Shown: positions 8,011 to 15,715 of the stretch, one piece after another
Layout: each line of letters begins with the position of its first letter
Position numbering within the stretch: position 1 is the first letter of the stretch
DNA from: Myxococcales bacterium
GTDB taxonomy: Bacteria; Myxococcota_A; Polyangia; Nannocystales; Nannocystaceae
Direction of reading: 5' to 3'
Length of the DNA stretch: 64,000 nucleotides
NCBI GenBank assembly: GCA_020633295.1
Contig: JACKDW010000005.1
Location: 558,001 to 622,000, forward strand
Notes under the pieces: model-generated
What the model was told of the DNA's origin: nothing
Databases searched by the model: none
Seen by the model: only the letters and a program-made list of their open reading frames with translations
Made by a program: the position numbers and the translations under genes

Positions 8011-9231
8011 TCACGAATTCGCGGCGGTCTGATAGGCCGCGATCAGCTCGCCGACGGCCTTGCGCGCCTGCTGCATCTGCGACGTGGTGAGCCCGTGGCC
8101 GTGGTACCAGTGCAGGAACGCCTTGCGCTTGAGCATGCTGTCGAAGCGCGAGCACAGGGCGCTCAGCGGCCCGACCACGCCCGACTCGCTCGACGCCATC
8201 GCGATCGCCCGGGCCCGGCTGCGCGTGCGCAGCACGAGCGGATCGGGGAACCAGCCGCGGAAGCCGAGGCGCGCGTCGGCGCGCAGGCTCGTCGGCGAGA
8301 TCGGGCGCCCGCGCGGGGCGATGAACGCGGCGCTCAGCAGCGCGCTCGTGTCGGCCCCGTGTCCGCTCACGCGGTTGACGCGGCTGCGCAGCGCGTCGAC
8401 GAGGTCCCCGCCGACCGTGTCCGTCCAGCTCTCAATCGCGAGGCTGACGAGCGCCAGGCCGCGAAACGGCGTGAGCGTGCGCGTCAGCTCGCGCAGCTCG
8501 ACCGCCCGCGTCTCCGGCAGCCGCAGCGGCGAGGTCAGCAGCGCGAGCGCCTGCGCCGCGAGCTCGTTGAGCCGCGCGTGGTGGACCGCGTTCTCGCCGA
8601 AGCGAGCCCTGGCCGCGAGCCCGAGCGACTCGTTGTCGAGCAGCACCACCGCGTTGGCGTTCGCGATCAGCTTGGCCAGCGCGAGCACCTCGTTGTAGGG
8701 ACGCACGACCACGTCGTCCTGCGACGGGCTCGAGAGCACCGAGAAGCAGACGATCGTTGAGCTCGGGTACACGAGGCGCAGCTTCTCGACGATGGCCGCG
8801 CCCAGGCCCCCGCCGGTGCCGCCGCCCAGCGCGTGCGTGATGATGAAGTTGTGGCTCCCGCCCGCGGGGTTAATCTCGCTGGTGACGCGCGCGACCGCGG
8901 CGTCGCGCATCGCCACGCGATCGTTGTAGCCCATGGCCCAGTTGTTCCCGCACGCGCCGCCCCCGAACACGAAGTTGTCCGCCCGGAACAGGCCCGACAC
9001 GGGGTCGTCCTTGAAGAGGTCGATCGAGCTGGGATCGCCGTCGACCACCACGGCGCGCGGCGCCACGCGACTCGACGCGACGCGCTTGAGGAACGCGCCC
9101 TCGTCGGACAGCGCGCCCGCGCGAAGCTGACCGTCGGCGCCCACGCCGTGCTCGGCGAACACCTCTTTCCACAGACGCAGCCCCAGGCCCAGGCCGCAGC
9201 CGCCGATATGAATCAGGACGTGGTGACGCAC
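8011..9231 (-). CDS. Beta-tubulin-like GTPase with eukaryote-type C-terminus
   Basis: The 406-residue protein matches beta-tubulin from end to end. The N-terminus VLIHIGGCGLGLG corresponds to tubulin VHIQAGQCGNQIG. DNFVFGGGACGNNWAMGY (86-102) corresponds to the beta-tubulin DNFVFGQSGAGNNWAKGH segment. T4 is GGGTGGG (136-142), with Gly where tubulins have Ser/Ala. T5 ends in VVRPYNEVL. The guanine contact LLDNESL and the H7 helix LNEL are present. T7 reads VELRELTRTLTPF, with Glu248 where beta-tubulins have Lys254. KRKAFLHWYHGHGL (368-381) matches the tubulin hallmark KAFLHWYTGEGM, which FtsZ lacks. The start is GTG 9231, without a clear ribosome-binding site. It is the first gene of the pair. 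Bacterial tubulins BtubA/B of Prosthecobacter are the established precedent; no kinesin-light-chain gene is present here. Confidence 0.93.
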   Translation of the reverse strand: MRHHVLIHIGGCGLGLGLRLWKEVFAEHGVGADGQLRAGALSDEGAFLKRVASSRVAPRAVVVDGDPSSIDLFKDDPVSGLFRADNFVFGGGACGNNWAMGYNDRVAMRDAAVARVTSEINPAGGSHNFIITHALGGGTGGGLGAAIVEKLRLVYPSSTIVCFSVLSSPSQDDVVVRPYNEVLALAKLIANANAVVLLDNESLGLAARARFGENAVHHARLNELAAQALALLTSPLRLPETRAVELRELTRTLTPFRGLALVSLAIESWTDTVGGDLVDALRSRVNRVSGHGADTSALLSAAFIAPRGRPISPTSLRADARLGFRGWFPDPLVLRTRSRARAIAMASSESGVVGPLSALCSRFDSMLKRKAFLHWYHGHGLTTSQMQQARKAVGELIAAYQTAANS

Positions 9232-9238
9232 AGCGGGA

Positions 9239-9322
9239 GTCGAGAAGGAGTCGAGAAAGAGTCGAGAAAGAGTCGAGAAAGAGTCGAGAAGGAGTCTAGG
9301 AGGAGTCGAGCAGGAGTCGAGC
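9239..9322. repeat. 11-bp direct repeat array just upstream of the tubulin operon
   Basis: About 7.6 tandem copies of an 11-bp unit (GTCGAGAAAGA and variants ending AGGA or CAGGA on the plus strand) begin eight bases upstream of the GTG start of the beta-tubulin-like gene. In the direction of that gene the array is pyrimidine-rich. The position makes a promoter-proximal or untranslated-leader role possible. Simple slippage of low-value DNA is the alternative. Confidence 0.8.
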
Positions 9323-9447
9323 GACGCGCGATGAACACAGCGCCTCGGCCTGCGCGCTCAGCCTAGCAGCTGCGTCACCGGCCCGCTGCGGCGTCGAGGC
9401 TGCCTCCCGATCTTCCTCGTGATGATTCGCGTCGGGCCCATGGGACA

Positions 9448-9513
9448 TCCACGCGAAGTCCACGCGAAGTCCACGCGAAGTCCACGCGAAGTCCACGCGA
9501 AGTCCACGCGAAG
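9448..9513. repeat. Second 11-bp direct repeat array upstream of the tubulin operon
   Basis: Six perfect tandem copies of TCCACGCGAAG lie about 217-282 bases upstream of the tubulin operon start. The period is the same as in the adjacent array but the sequence is different. Identical copies with no unit-to-unit variation imply recent expansion or conservation as protein-binding sites. There are no spacers, so this is not a CRISPR array. The 125 bases between the two arrays hold nothing I recognise. Confidence 0.85.
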
Positions 9514-10063
9514 GTCCGTGAGCCGGTCCGCTCGGATTCGCACGGCGGCGGATCGCGGGGCGCGCTCGCGACTCGACGCGCGCGCGCTCATCCGCTCATC
9601 CGCTCGCGCTCGAGCGTCTCGATCGCTCGAGCGCTCACCCTCGCGTCGCCCTCGAGGCTCCTCCTCAGGATCCGCCGGCCTCGCCGTCGAGCTCGATCGC
9701 CGCGGGGTTGACCATGACGCCGTCGCGCGGCGAACCCATGCAGCCGGACACGACGACCACGCGCGGTGACGACGAGCGCGAGCTCGTCGGCGAGGGTTGT
9801 GGAGCTCGCGTGGCGTCGGGCTCCATCAAGGATTCACGACCGCCGAGACCCGTTCACCACGCGACTGACTCTCGCGCCTGGGACTTCGCGCCGCGTCGCG
9901 TGCCGCCCCGCAGCGCGAGCCCGACCGCCGCGTACTCGACGTCGCGAGCGCGCGCGGACCAGCCGCCGCGGACCCGCGCGGACCCGCGACGTTTTCAATG
10001 GTCTTAAAAGACAGGTTCGAGCGGCGCGGACCCGCGCGCCACCCCGCGGTACCATCACCCCGC
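9514..10063. other. Non-coding stretch between repeat array and channel gene
   Basis: This 550-base GC-rich interval has open frames on both strands, but none shows a recognisable motif, ribosome-binding site or consistent codon bias. It contains several short Arg-coding CG-rich tracts. It probably holds the promoters of both the divergent tubulin operon and the channel gene. An AT-richer patch, TTTTCAATGGTCTTAAAA, lies about 50-70 bases before the channel start. Confidence 0.5.
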
Positions 10064-10957
10064 ATGGAGAGCGCGTGCTCGGCCGAGGGCTGCCCGCTGC
10101 CCGCCGAAGCCGGCGCGACGCTGTGCATCCTGCACGCGCCGCGCGAGGGCAAGCCGCGCGCGCCGCTGCTCGCGGCCTTCGCCGCGCTCGACGCGGCCGG
10201 CGTGATCCGGATCTCCGGGCTCCAGCTGCGCGGCGCCTGCCTCGACGGCGTCGAGCTCGAGCTCAAGAACCTGCGCCGCTCCGACCTCACCGGCGCGTCG
10301 ATCCGGGACGCGCGGCTCGACCAGGTCGGCTTCGACTTCTCCACGCTCGACGACGTCAACTTCGAAGGCTCGGTGCTCAAGCGCGTCAACTTCCGCCGCT
10401 GCGAGAGCCTGCGCCGCGGGCTGTGGCACGAGTGCCTGCTCGTCGACGTGCGCCTGCCGACGCCCGACAAGCTCGGGCTGCGCTGCGCGTACGAGCTGCG
10501 CGCGCCGCCCGAGCACGCCAAGGCCGACGAGGTGTATCGCCACTTCAAGGAGCTCTACAAGCACCAGGGCGACTACAACACCTCGGGCGTCTTCTACGAG
10601 CTCGAGATGGACATGCAGCGCCGGCTCGCGCCGCTGGGCGAGCGCGTGTGGCTGACCGCGCTCTGGCTGCTGTGCGGCTACGGCGAGCGCCCCGGTCGCT
10701 CGGTCGCGGCGTTCCTCTGCATCATCATCGGCTTCGCGCTGGCCTACACCGCGCTCGAGCTCGAGGGCTCGAGCGGCGCCGTCCACGGCGACTTCCTCGA
10801 CGCGCTCTACTTCAGCGTCGTGACCTTCACGAGCCTCGGCTACGGCGACATCCGCCCGATCGGCCTCGCGCGCCTGCTCGCCGGCGTCGAGTCGCTGCTC
10901 GGCGTGTTCGCGATCTCGCTGTTCGTGTTCGTGTTCTGCCGCCGGATGATCCGCTGA
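10064..10957 (+). CDS. Pentapeptide-repeat protein fused to a two-TM potassium channel
   Basis: The 297-residue product begins with a Cys-containing segment (CSAEGCPLP...CILH) that may bind zinc. Pentapeptide-like repeats follow at about 50-125 (LRGACLDGVELELKNLRRSDLTGA type, A(D/N)LXX spacing). After a soluble linker come two membrane helices (about 220-240 and 275-295) flanking the pore motif TSLGYGD, the potassium selectivity filter of the Ion_trans_2 family. The protein is probably an inner-membrane potassium channel with a cytoplasmic quadrilateral beta-helix, like other bacterial pentapeptide-channel fusions. ATG 10064 is chosen because residues before it are low-complexity Arg/Pro. It stands alone between divergent and tandem neighbours. 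Confidence 0.88.
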   Translation: MESACSAEGCPLPAEAGATLCILHAPREGKPRAPLLAAFAALDAAGVIRISGLQLRGACLDGVELELKNLRRSDLTGASIRDARLDQVGFDFSTLDDVNFEGSVLKRVNFRRCESLRRGLWHECLLVDVRLPTPDKLGLRCAYELRAPPEHAKADEVYRHFKELYKHQGDYNTSGVFYELEMDMQRRLAPLGERVWLTALWLLCGYGERPGRSVAAFLCIIIGFALAYTALELEGSSGAVHGDFLDALYFSVVTFTSLGYGDIRPIGLARLLAGVESLLGVFAISLFVFVFCRRMIR

Positions 10958-11037
10958 CGCCCGCGCGCGGATCCGCGCCGACGGGCCGCGACGCGCGCTC
11001 GCGCGGCGCGATATTATTGACATGTCTTTTTAGCCAT

Positions 11038-13011
11038 ATGCATACGCGACGCCGACTCACCCTCACCACGCTCCTCCTGCTCGCCGGCTGCGGCGACGAC
11101 GACGCCGCGAGCAGCGACGCCGCCACGTCCGACGCCACGTCCAGCGCGACCGAGGCCTCCGGCGCGACGACCTCCTCGGGGGCCGCGACGACGAGCGCCG
11201 GCCCGACCGGCGACCCGTCGGGCGACCCGTCGACGACGAACGACGCGAGCACCAGCGCGGGCGTTACGACGAACACGCCGACCACCGGCGAGACCGGCGA
11301 GACCGGTGAGGACATCGACGGCTGCGTCGTGCTCGTCGACGGCGAGACGGGCAACGACGACCACAGCGGGAACTCGTGGCTGTTCGCCAAGCGCACCGTC
11401 AACGCCGCGCTCGAGGAGGCCGCGCTGCGCGTGGATCCGGACGGCTGCGCGGTCTGGGTCGCCGAGGGCGTGTACACCCCGAGCCCCGCGCCCAGCTTCA
11501 CGCTGCAGCCGAACGTCGCGCTGTACGGCGGCTTCGCCGGGGGCGAGGGCGCGCTCGACGAGCGCGACTGGGAGGCGCACGAGACCGTGCTCAGCGGCGA
11601 GCTGGGCGACCCGCAGGACCCCGGCGACAACGCGCGTCACGTCGTGCTCGCGGCCGACGGCGCGCGCGTCGACGGCTTCACGATCAAAGGCGGCGTCACC
11701 GGCGTCGAGCCGGGCCAGCGCGAGGGCGCCGGGATCCTGGGGACGGCGGGTCACCTCACGGTCGCCAACTGCTGGATCACCGGCAACGAGACCGGTCGCG
11801 GCGGCGACCATGAGGTTGGGTCCATCGGCGGCTCCGGTGGGCTCGGCGCGGGCATCTACTTCTCCGGCGACACGCTGGAGCTGCGCGACAGCGTGGTCTC
11901 CGACAACGTCGGCGGCCCCGGCGGGCTCGGCATGGCGATCGGCGGGACCGGAGGCGAGGGCGCGGGCGTGGCCTTCATCGGCGCGACGCTGGTGGTCGAG
12001 CGCGTGGTGTTCGAGAACAACCGCGGCGGCGACGGGGGCGAGGGCGGCAGCATCGGCGGCACAGGCGGCGGCGCGGCGGGGCTGCTGGTCCGCGCGACCG
12101 CGCAGGCCGTCGTCGAGGACTGCGAGGTTCGGGGCAACGTCGGCGGCGCGGGCGGCTACTCGCCCAACCTCGGCGGCACAGGCGGCGGGAACGCGCTGCT
12201 GGCCACGGGCAGCTCGCACGTGCTCATCAACGACTGCCTCGTGCGCGACAACGTAGCGGGCCCGGGCGGCCCCGGCGACAACGTCCCGGGCGGACCGGGC
12301 AGCTTCGCCGGCATGCTGTACTCCAGCTACAACCCCGTGGACGGGCTCGTGCTCGCGAACTCCCGCTTCGAGGGCAACGGCGACGGCTTCGGCGCCGGGC
12401 TCGGGATCGTCGCCGAGCCCGTCGCGCCCTCGGGGCCAGCGCTCATCGTCAACACGGTCGTCACGGGCAACAGCTCCCCGGGCCAGGCCGCCGGCATGTA
12501 CGTGCGCGCCAACGGCAACCAGGCGGTGACCATCGCCCACTGCAGCATCGCCGGCAACACCGCGGGGTTCAGCGCCGGCGGCCTGTACTACGCCGCGCCC
12601 GAGACCGCCGGGCCTGAGTCGGCGCGGCTCGTGAACTCGATCGTGTGGGGCAACACCGCCGACAACAACAACCCGCAGATCGAGACGAGCGTGTTCGGCT
12701 TCGACGTCGTCGACCCCGTCGAGCTCCAGGTGATCCGCTCGTCGATCGCGGGCGGCTGCACGGACTCCGCGACGATCACCTGCACCGACGTGCTCAGCGA
12801 GTCGCCGCTGTTCGTCAACCTCGGCGCCGGCGACCTCCACCTCGGCCCGGGCTCGACGCTGGTCGACGCCGGCGACGACGGGCTGATCCCGCCGGACCTC
12901 GCGGACCTCGACGACGACGGCGACGTGGACGAGCCGACGCCGCTCGACCTCGACGCGCTGCCGCGGATCGCCGGCGCGGCCGTGGACCTCGGCGCGCTCG
13001 AGCAGCCGTGA
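11038..13011 (+). CDS. Gly-rich beta-helix lipoprotein (choice-of-anchor Q type)
   Basis: The 657-residue protein opens with a short signal peptide and lipobox LLAGC (about 15-19), then a Ser/Thr/Ala/Gly stalk of about 75 residues. The body resembles right-handed parallel beta-helix proteins: repeated strands such as LTVANCWITGN, LELRDSVVSDN, VIRSSIAGG, separated by Gly-rich turns (GGSGGLG, GGTGGEG). The end, with a DxDxDGD calcium-type loop and PRIAGAAVDLGALEQP, matches the choice-of-anchor Q C-terminus. It is a surface or outer-membrane protein; family members include polysaccharide-binding and adhesin-like proteins, but no catalytic residues are identifiable. ATG 11038 gives the expected short n-region. 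Confidence 0.85.
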   Translation: MHTRRRLTLTTLLLLAGCGDDDAASSDAATSDATSSATEASGATTSSGAATTSAGPTGDPSGDPSTTNDASTSAGVTTNTPTTGETGETGEDIDGCVVLVDGETGNDDHSGNSWLFAKRTVNAALEEAALRVDPDGCAVWVAEGVYTPSPAPSFTLQPNVALYGGFAGGEGALDERDWEAHETVLSGELGDPQDPGDNARHVVLAADGARVDGFTIKGGVTGVEPGQREGAGILGTAGHLTVANCWITGNETGRGGDHEVGSIGGSGGLGAGIYFSGDTLELRDSVVSDNVGGPGGLGMAIGGTGGEGAGVAFIGATLVVERVVFENNRGGDGGEGGSIGGTGGGAAGLLVRATAQAVVEDCEVRGNVGGAGGYSPNLGGTGGGNALLATGSSHVLINDCLVRDNVAGPGGPGDNVPGGPGSFAGMLYSSYNPVDGLVLANSRFEGNGDGFGAGLGIVAEPVAPSGPALIVNTVVTGNSSPGQAAGMYVRANGNQAVTIAHCSIAGNTAGFSAGGLYYAAPETAGPESARLVNSIVWGNTADNNNPQIETSVFGFDVVDPVELQVIRSSIAGGCTDSATITCTDVLSESPLFVNLGAGDLHLGPGSTLVDAGDDGLIPPDLADLDDDGDVDEPTPLDLDALPRIAGAAVDLGALEQP

Positions 13012-13174
13012 CTCGCCGCGCCGCGACGACGAGGACCGCGCCCTTTATACATGCTCTTAAGGACCTGTCATGACGCGGCCGCGGCCTCGCGCCGCGCGCC
13101 TCGACGCGAGCGCGCCAACCATCGGGCGCGCGCGAGCACAGCCTGCCGCGCAGCTCGAGCGCCGCGCGGAGCCG

Positions 13175-14554
13175 CTACCGCGCCTTCTCGTCCGCCGTGG
13201 ACGTGCACTCGCGGATCCCGAGCTTCGCCTGATAGGCGCAGTTCCAGCGCACGAGCTCCGCCGACACCTTCGCGAGCTCGTCGCTGTCGGGCGCGCCCCC
13301 CTCGACCTCGCTTGCCTCCTCGATCAGCTCGCGCAGCGACTGCCAGTCGTCGCGATGCTCGTCGACCACGAAGCCGTCGGCCGCGAGCTGACGCTCCATC
13401 TCCGGCAGGATCAACGTCACGTAGGTCGCGCCCTCGGTCGCGCTCGCCAGGAGCTCGTCGAGGCCGCGCCCCTTGGTGTTGACCGCGTCGGAGCAGTACT
13501 TCCGCGTGCGCTTCGCGAACGCGACGTTCAGCTCGCGCAGCACGTCGAGCTCGCCCGCGGGCGGTCGCCGCGAGGGGTCCGCGAGCGCCTCCTTGACGCG
13601 CGCGATCCCGCGCGTGTTCTTGTCCTTGAGGCGATCCTCGATCAACGCGAACGCGTGCAGCGCGAGGCGCTGCTCCCCCTCGTCCGCGCCGACGCGCGCG
13701 CCCGCGCTGACGCTGCGGTGCGCGAGCCGGTAGAAGCTCTTCTCGATCTCCTGTCTCGCCGGCTGCACCACGAGCTCGAGCCGATCGTCGGGCGCCTTGA
13801 AGGCCGCTCGCCCGGCCGCGAACGCGGCCGCGACGAGCTCCCCGACATCGGGGAGGTGCGTCTTGTCGAACTCCTGGACCGGCAGCGCGGCGCCCTCCGG
13901 CCCGCGCGCCCGCGTCCCGAGCACCAGCGCGTCGGCGACTCGCACCTGCTCCCAAGCGCAGTTCGCCGCGCTCCAGTGCTCGGCGCGCTGCTCCGCCGTC
14001 AGCTTCACGTCCGCCGCCCTCGCCAGGCTGTCGCGCATCCAGAACGCGAGCGCGGGGTCGATCGCGCGGGTCGCGAGCTCGCCTGCGGGCGTCTCCGGCG
14101 ACGCGCTCGTCAGCGCCGCCTTGTCGGCGCGCCCCGTCGCGGCGTCGGTGTGCGCGAGCAGCTCGAGCAGCTTCTCGTCGCCGACCGCCGCCGCGCGCTC
14201 CTCCGAAGATGTCTCGGCGGTCAGCTCGCGAAGCCGCGCGATCGCGGGGACCGCTTGATCGCAGACCGGCACCGCCGCGCGCGTCTCCGCCTTGTGCGCG
14301 AGCTCAGCCGACTCGGGGACCGGTTCGGGCGTCTGCTCGACCGGCGGCGGCGGGTTCCTGCGCTCGGACGACGGCGTCGTGGTCCCCTCTGGCGCCTTGG
14401 GGCCGGCCTCCGGCGCCTTCGTCGGCGCCTTCGCGACGGCGCGCGGCGTCGCGGGCTCACCACCCGAACAGCCCGCGAGCGCGAGCGTCAGCGCGAGCCA
14501 CCCCGCGCGACCTGAACGTCGATGTCGCAACCCTCGTCGATTCATCCGTGTCAT
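13175..14554 (-). CDS. Putative lipoprotein, helical, function unknown
   Basis: The 459-residue product has an Arg-rich start, hydrophobic core and lipobox LALAGC (about 24-29). A Pro/Ala/Lys/Thr-rich linker follows, then a largely alpha-helical domain with four or more Cys residues that may pair in the periplasm (CDQAV, NCAWEQ, YCSD, NCAYQ, ECTS). I do not recognise the family. Its ATG overlaps the stop codon of the upstream nitroreductase-like gene (ATGA, 14551-14554). The two genes and the aminotransferase before them therefore look like one minus-strand operon. Confidence 0.75.
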   Translation of the reverse strand: MTRMNRRGLRHRRSGRAGWLALTLALAGCSGGEPATPRAVAKAPTKAPEAGPKAPEGTTTPSSERRNPPPPVEQTPEPVPESAELAHKAETRAAVPVCDQAVPAIARLRELTAETSSEERAAAVGDEKLLELLAHTDAATGRADKAALTSASPETPAGELATRAIDPALAFWMRDSLARAADVKLTAEQRAEHWSAANCAWEQVRVADALVLGTRARGPEGAALPVQEFDKTHLPDVGELVAAAFAAGRAAFKAPDDRLELVVQPARQEIEKSFYRLAHRSVSAGARVGADEGEQRLALHAFALIEDRLKDKNTRGIARVKEALADPSRRPPAGELDVLRELNVAFAKRTRKYCSDAVNTKGRGLDELLASATEGATYVTLILPEMERQLAADGFVVDEHRDDWQSLRELIEEASEVEGGAPDSDELAKVSAELVRWNCAYQAKLGIRECTSTADEKAR

Positions 14555-15678
14555 ACGAGCTCCTCATCGTCCTGCTCGAGCACCGCCGCGACGTCGCGAC
14601 GCGGGCTCGGGGGCACCTCGCCCCCGTGCCCGAGGCGCAGCGCGACCTGGGGCCAGCGCGCGGCCGATCCCGCCGCGCGTATCACCTCACCGAGGCGCGC
14701 GCGCAGCTCGGGCCGCTCCAGTGGTTGGCCGAAGAACGACGCCCACACGTGATCGACGCGCCCGCGCAGCAGCACGCGCACCAGCGCCGCGCCGGCGCGC
14801 AGCCAGTCGCCGGGCGCGTCGCCCTCGGTCGTCAGGATCGCCATTACAGGTGACCCATCGGACAGCTCTTCGCCCCTCGCCGCCCGCGCCCCGTCCTCGC
14901 GCAGCACCGTGAACGTCCGCAGGCCCGGCGCGCGCCGCAGGCCGCTCGCGCGCCCCTCGCTCGCCGCCCCCGGGCTGAGGGTCCACCGCGCGAGCTCGTC
15001 GACGAAGCGCGGGTCGGCCGACTGCAGCGCCTCCCCCTCCTCGATCAGCTCGACCAGCGCGGCGCGGCGCGGATCCTCGGGCGCCAGCGTGATCAGCTCG
15101 GCCCCCGACGCCCGCGCCAGCTCGCGAAACCGCCGCGTGAGCCGCTCGGCGAGCGGGCGCGCGGCCATCGGTCCGCGCATCGTCCGACGCTTGCCCACGC
15201 ACTGAAACATCCACTGCTCCTCCGGCGCCAGCGGCTCCGGGCGCGGCAGCGCGGGGTCGAAGCGCACGAGCGCCAGGCGATCGCCCGCGCCGTCGGGCAG
15301 GCGCGTGACCGCGTGGGGCAGCTCGAGGCGCGAGAGCGCCAGCGTCAACGTCGCCAGCGCGGCGCCGCAGGAGATCGTCGCCGCGCGCCCCTCGGGATCG
15401 GCGACGACGGGCACCCGCGCGCGATCGAGCCGCAGCTCCAGCGCGCCGCGCTCCGTCGCGTCGTCGCAGCGCAGGCGAAAGCGCCACGGCTGCGAGTTGC
15501 GGATCGACGGCGCCAGGATCGCGTAGCCGAGCGCGAAGCGGATCCGCTCCGACAGCGCGCCCGCGCGCGGGTAGGCGCGCTCCTGGATCGTCCACGGCCC
15601 CGCGGCGGGGTCGCGAGCGGGGCGCTGGACCACGAAGTCCGCGAGGTCAAAGAGATCAGAGAGCTCGGATGGAGACAT
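14551..15678 (-). CDS. Acg-type nitroreductase-family protein
   Basis: The 375-residue product contains the family pattern LAPSIRNSQPWRFRL near the N-terminus, the nitroreductase FMN-site motif of the form APSxxNxQPW. The rest follows the Acg-family layout, two nitroreductase-like halves in one chain, with PVMAILTTEG and ASFFGQPLERPELR near the end. In Mycobacterium, Acg (Rv2032) sequesters flavin rather than reducing nitro compounds, so enzyme activity should not be assumed. ATG 15678 is used; TTG 15699 upstream in frame is possible but less convincing. It sits 37 bases after the aminotransferase gene and overlaps the following lipoprotein gene by four bases. Confidence 0.8.
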   Translation of the reverse strand: MSPSELSDLFDLADFVVQRPARDPAAGPWTIQERAYPRAGALSERIRFALGYAILAPSIRNSQPWRFRLRCDDATERGALELRLDRARVPVVADPEGRAATISCGAALATLTLALSRLELPHAVTRLPDGAGDRLALVRFDPALPRPEPLAPEEQWMFQCVGKRRTMRGPMAARPLAERLTRRFRELARASGAELITLAPEDPRRAALVELIEEGEALQSADPRFVDELARWTLSPGAASEGRASGLRRAPGLRTFTVLREDGARAARGEELSDGSPVMAILTTEGDAPGDWLRAGAALVRVLLRGRVDHVWASFFGQPLERPELRARLGEVIRAAGSAARWPQVALRLGHGGEVPPSPRRDVAAVLEQDDEELV

Positions 15679-15715
15679 GGTCTCAGGGTCAGTTTCCAAC
15701 CTGTCGCGCCGCCTG

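Noticed and set aside
8011..9231. Classification of the beta-like protein as FtsZ
   Set aside because: The KAFLHWY C-terminus, DNFVFG...GNNWA segment and length fit tubulin; the FtsZ tail and FtsZ loop spacing are absent.
9239..9513. CRISPR array
   Set aside because: The repeats are 11 bp and directly contiguous, with no spacers and no cas genes nearby.
11017..11040. TTGACA-like box just before the beta-helix lipoprotein start
   Set aside because: It is only about 16 bases from the ATG, so there is no room for a -10 box and leader. Probably chance.
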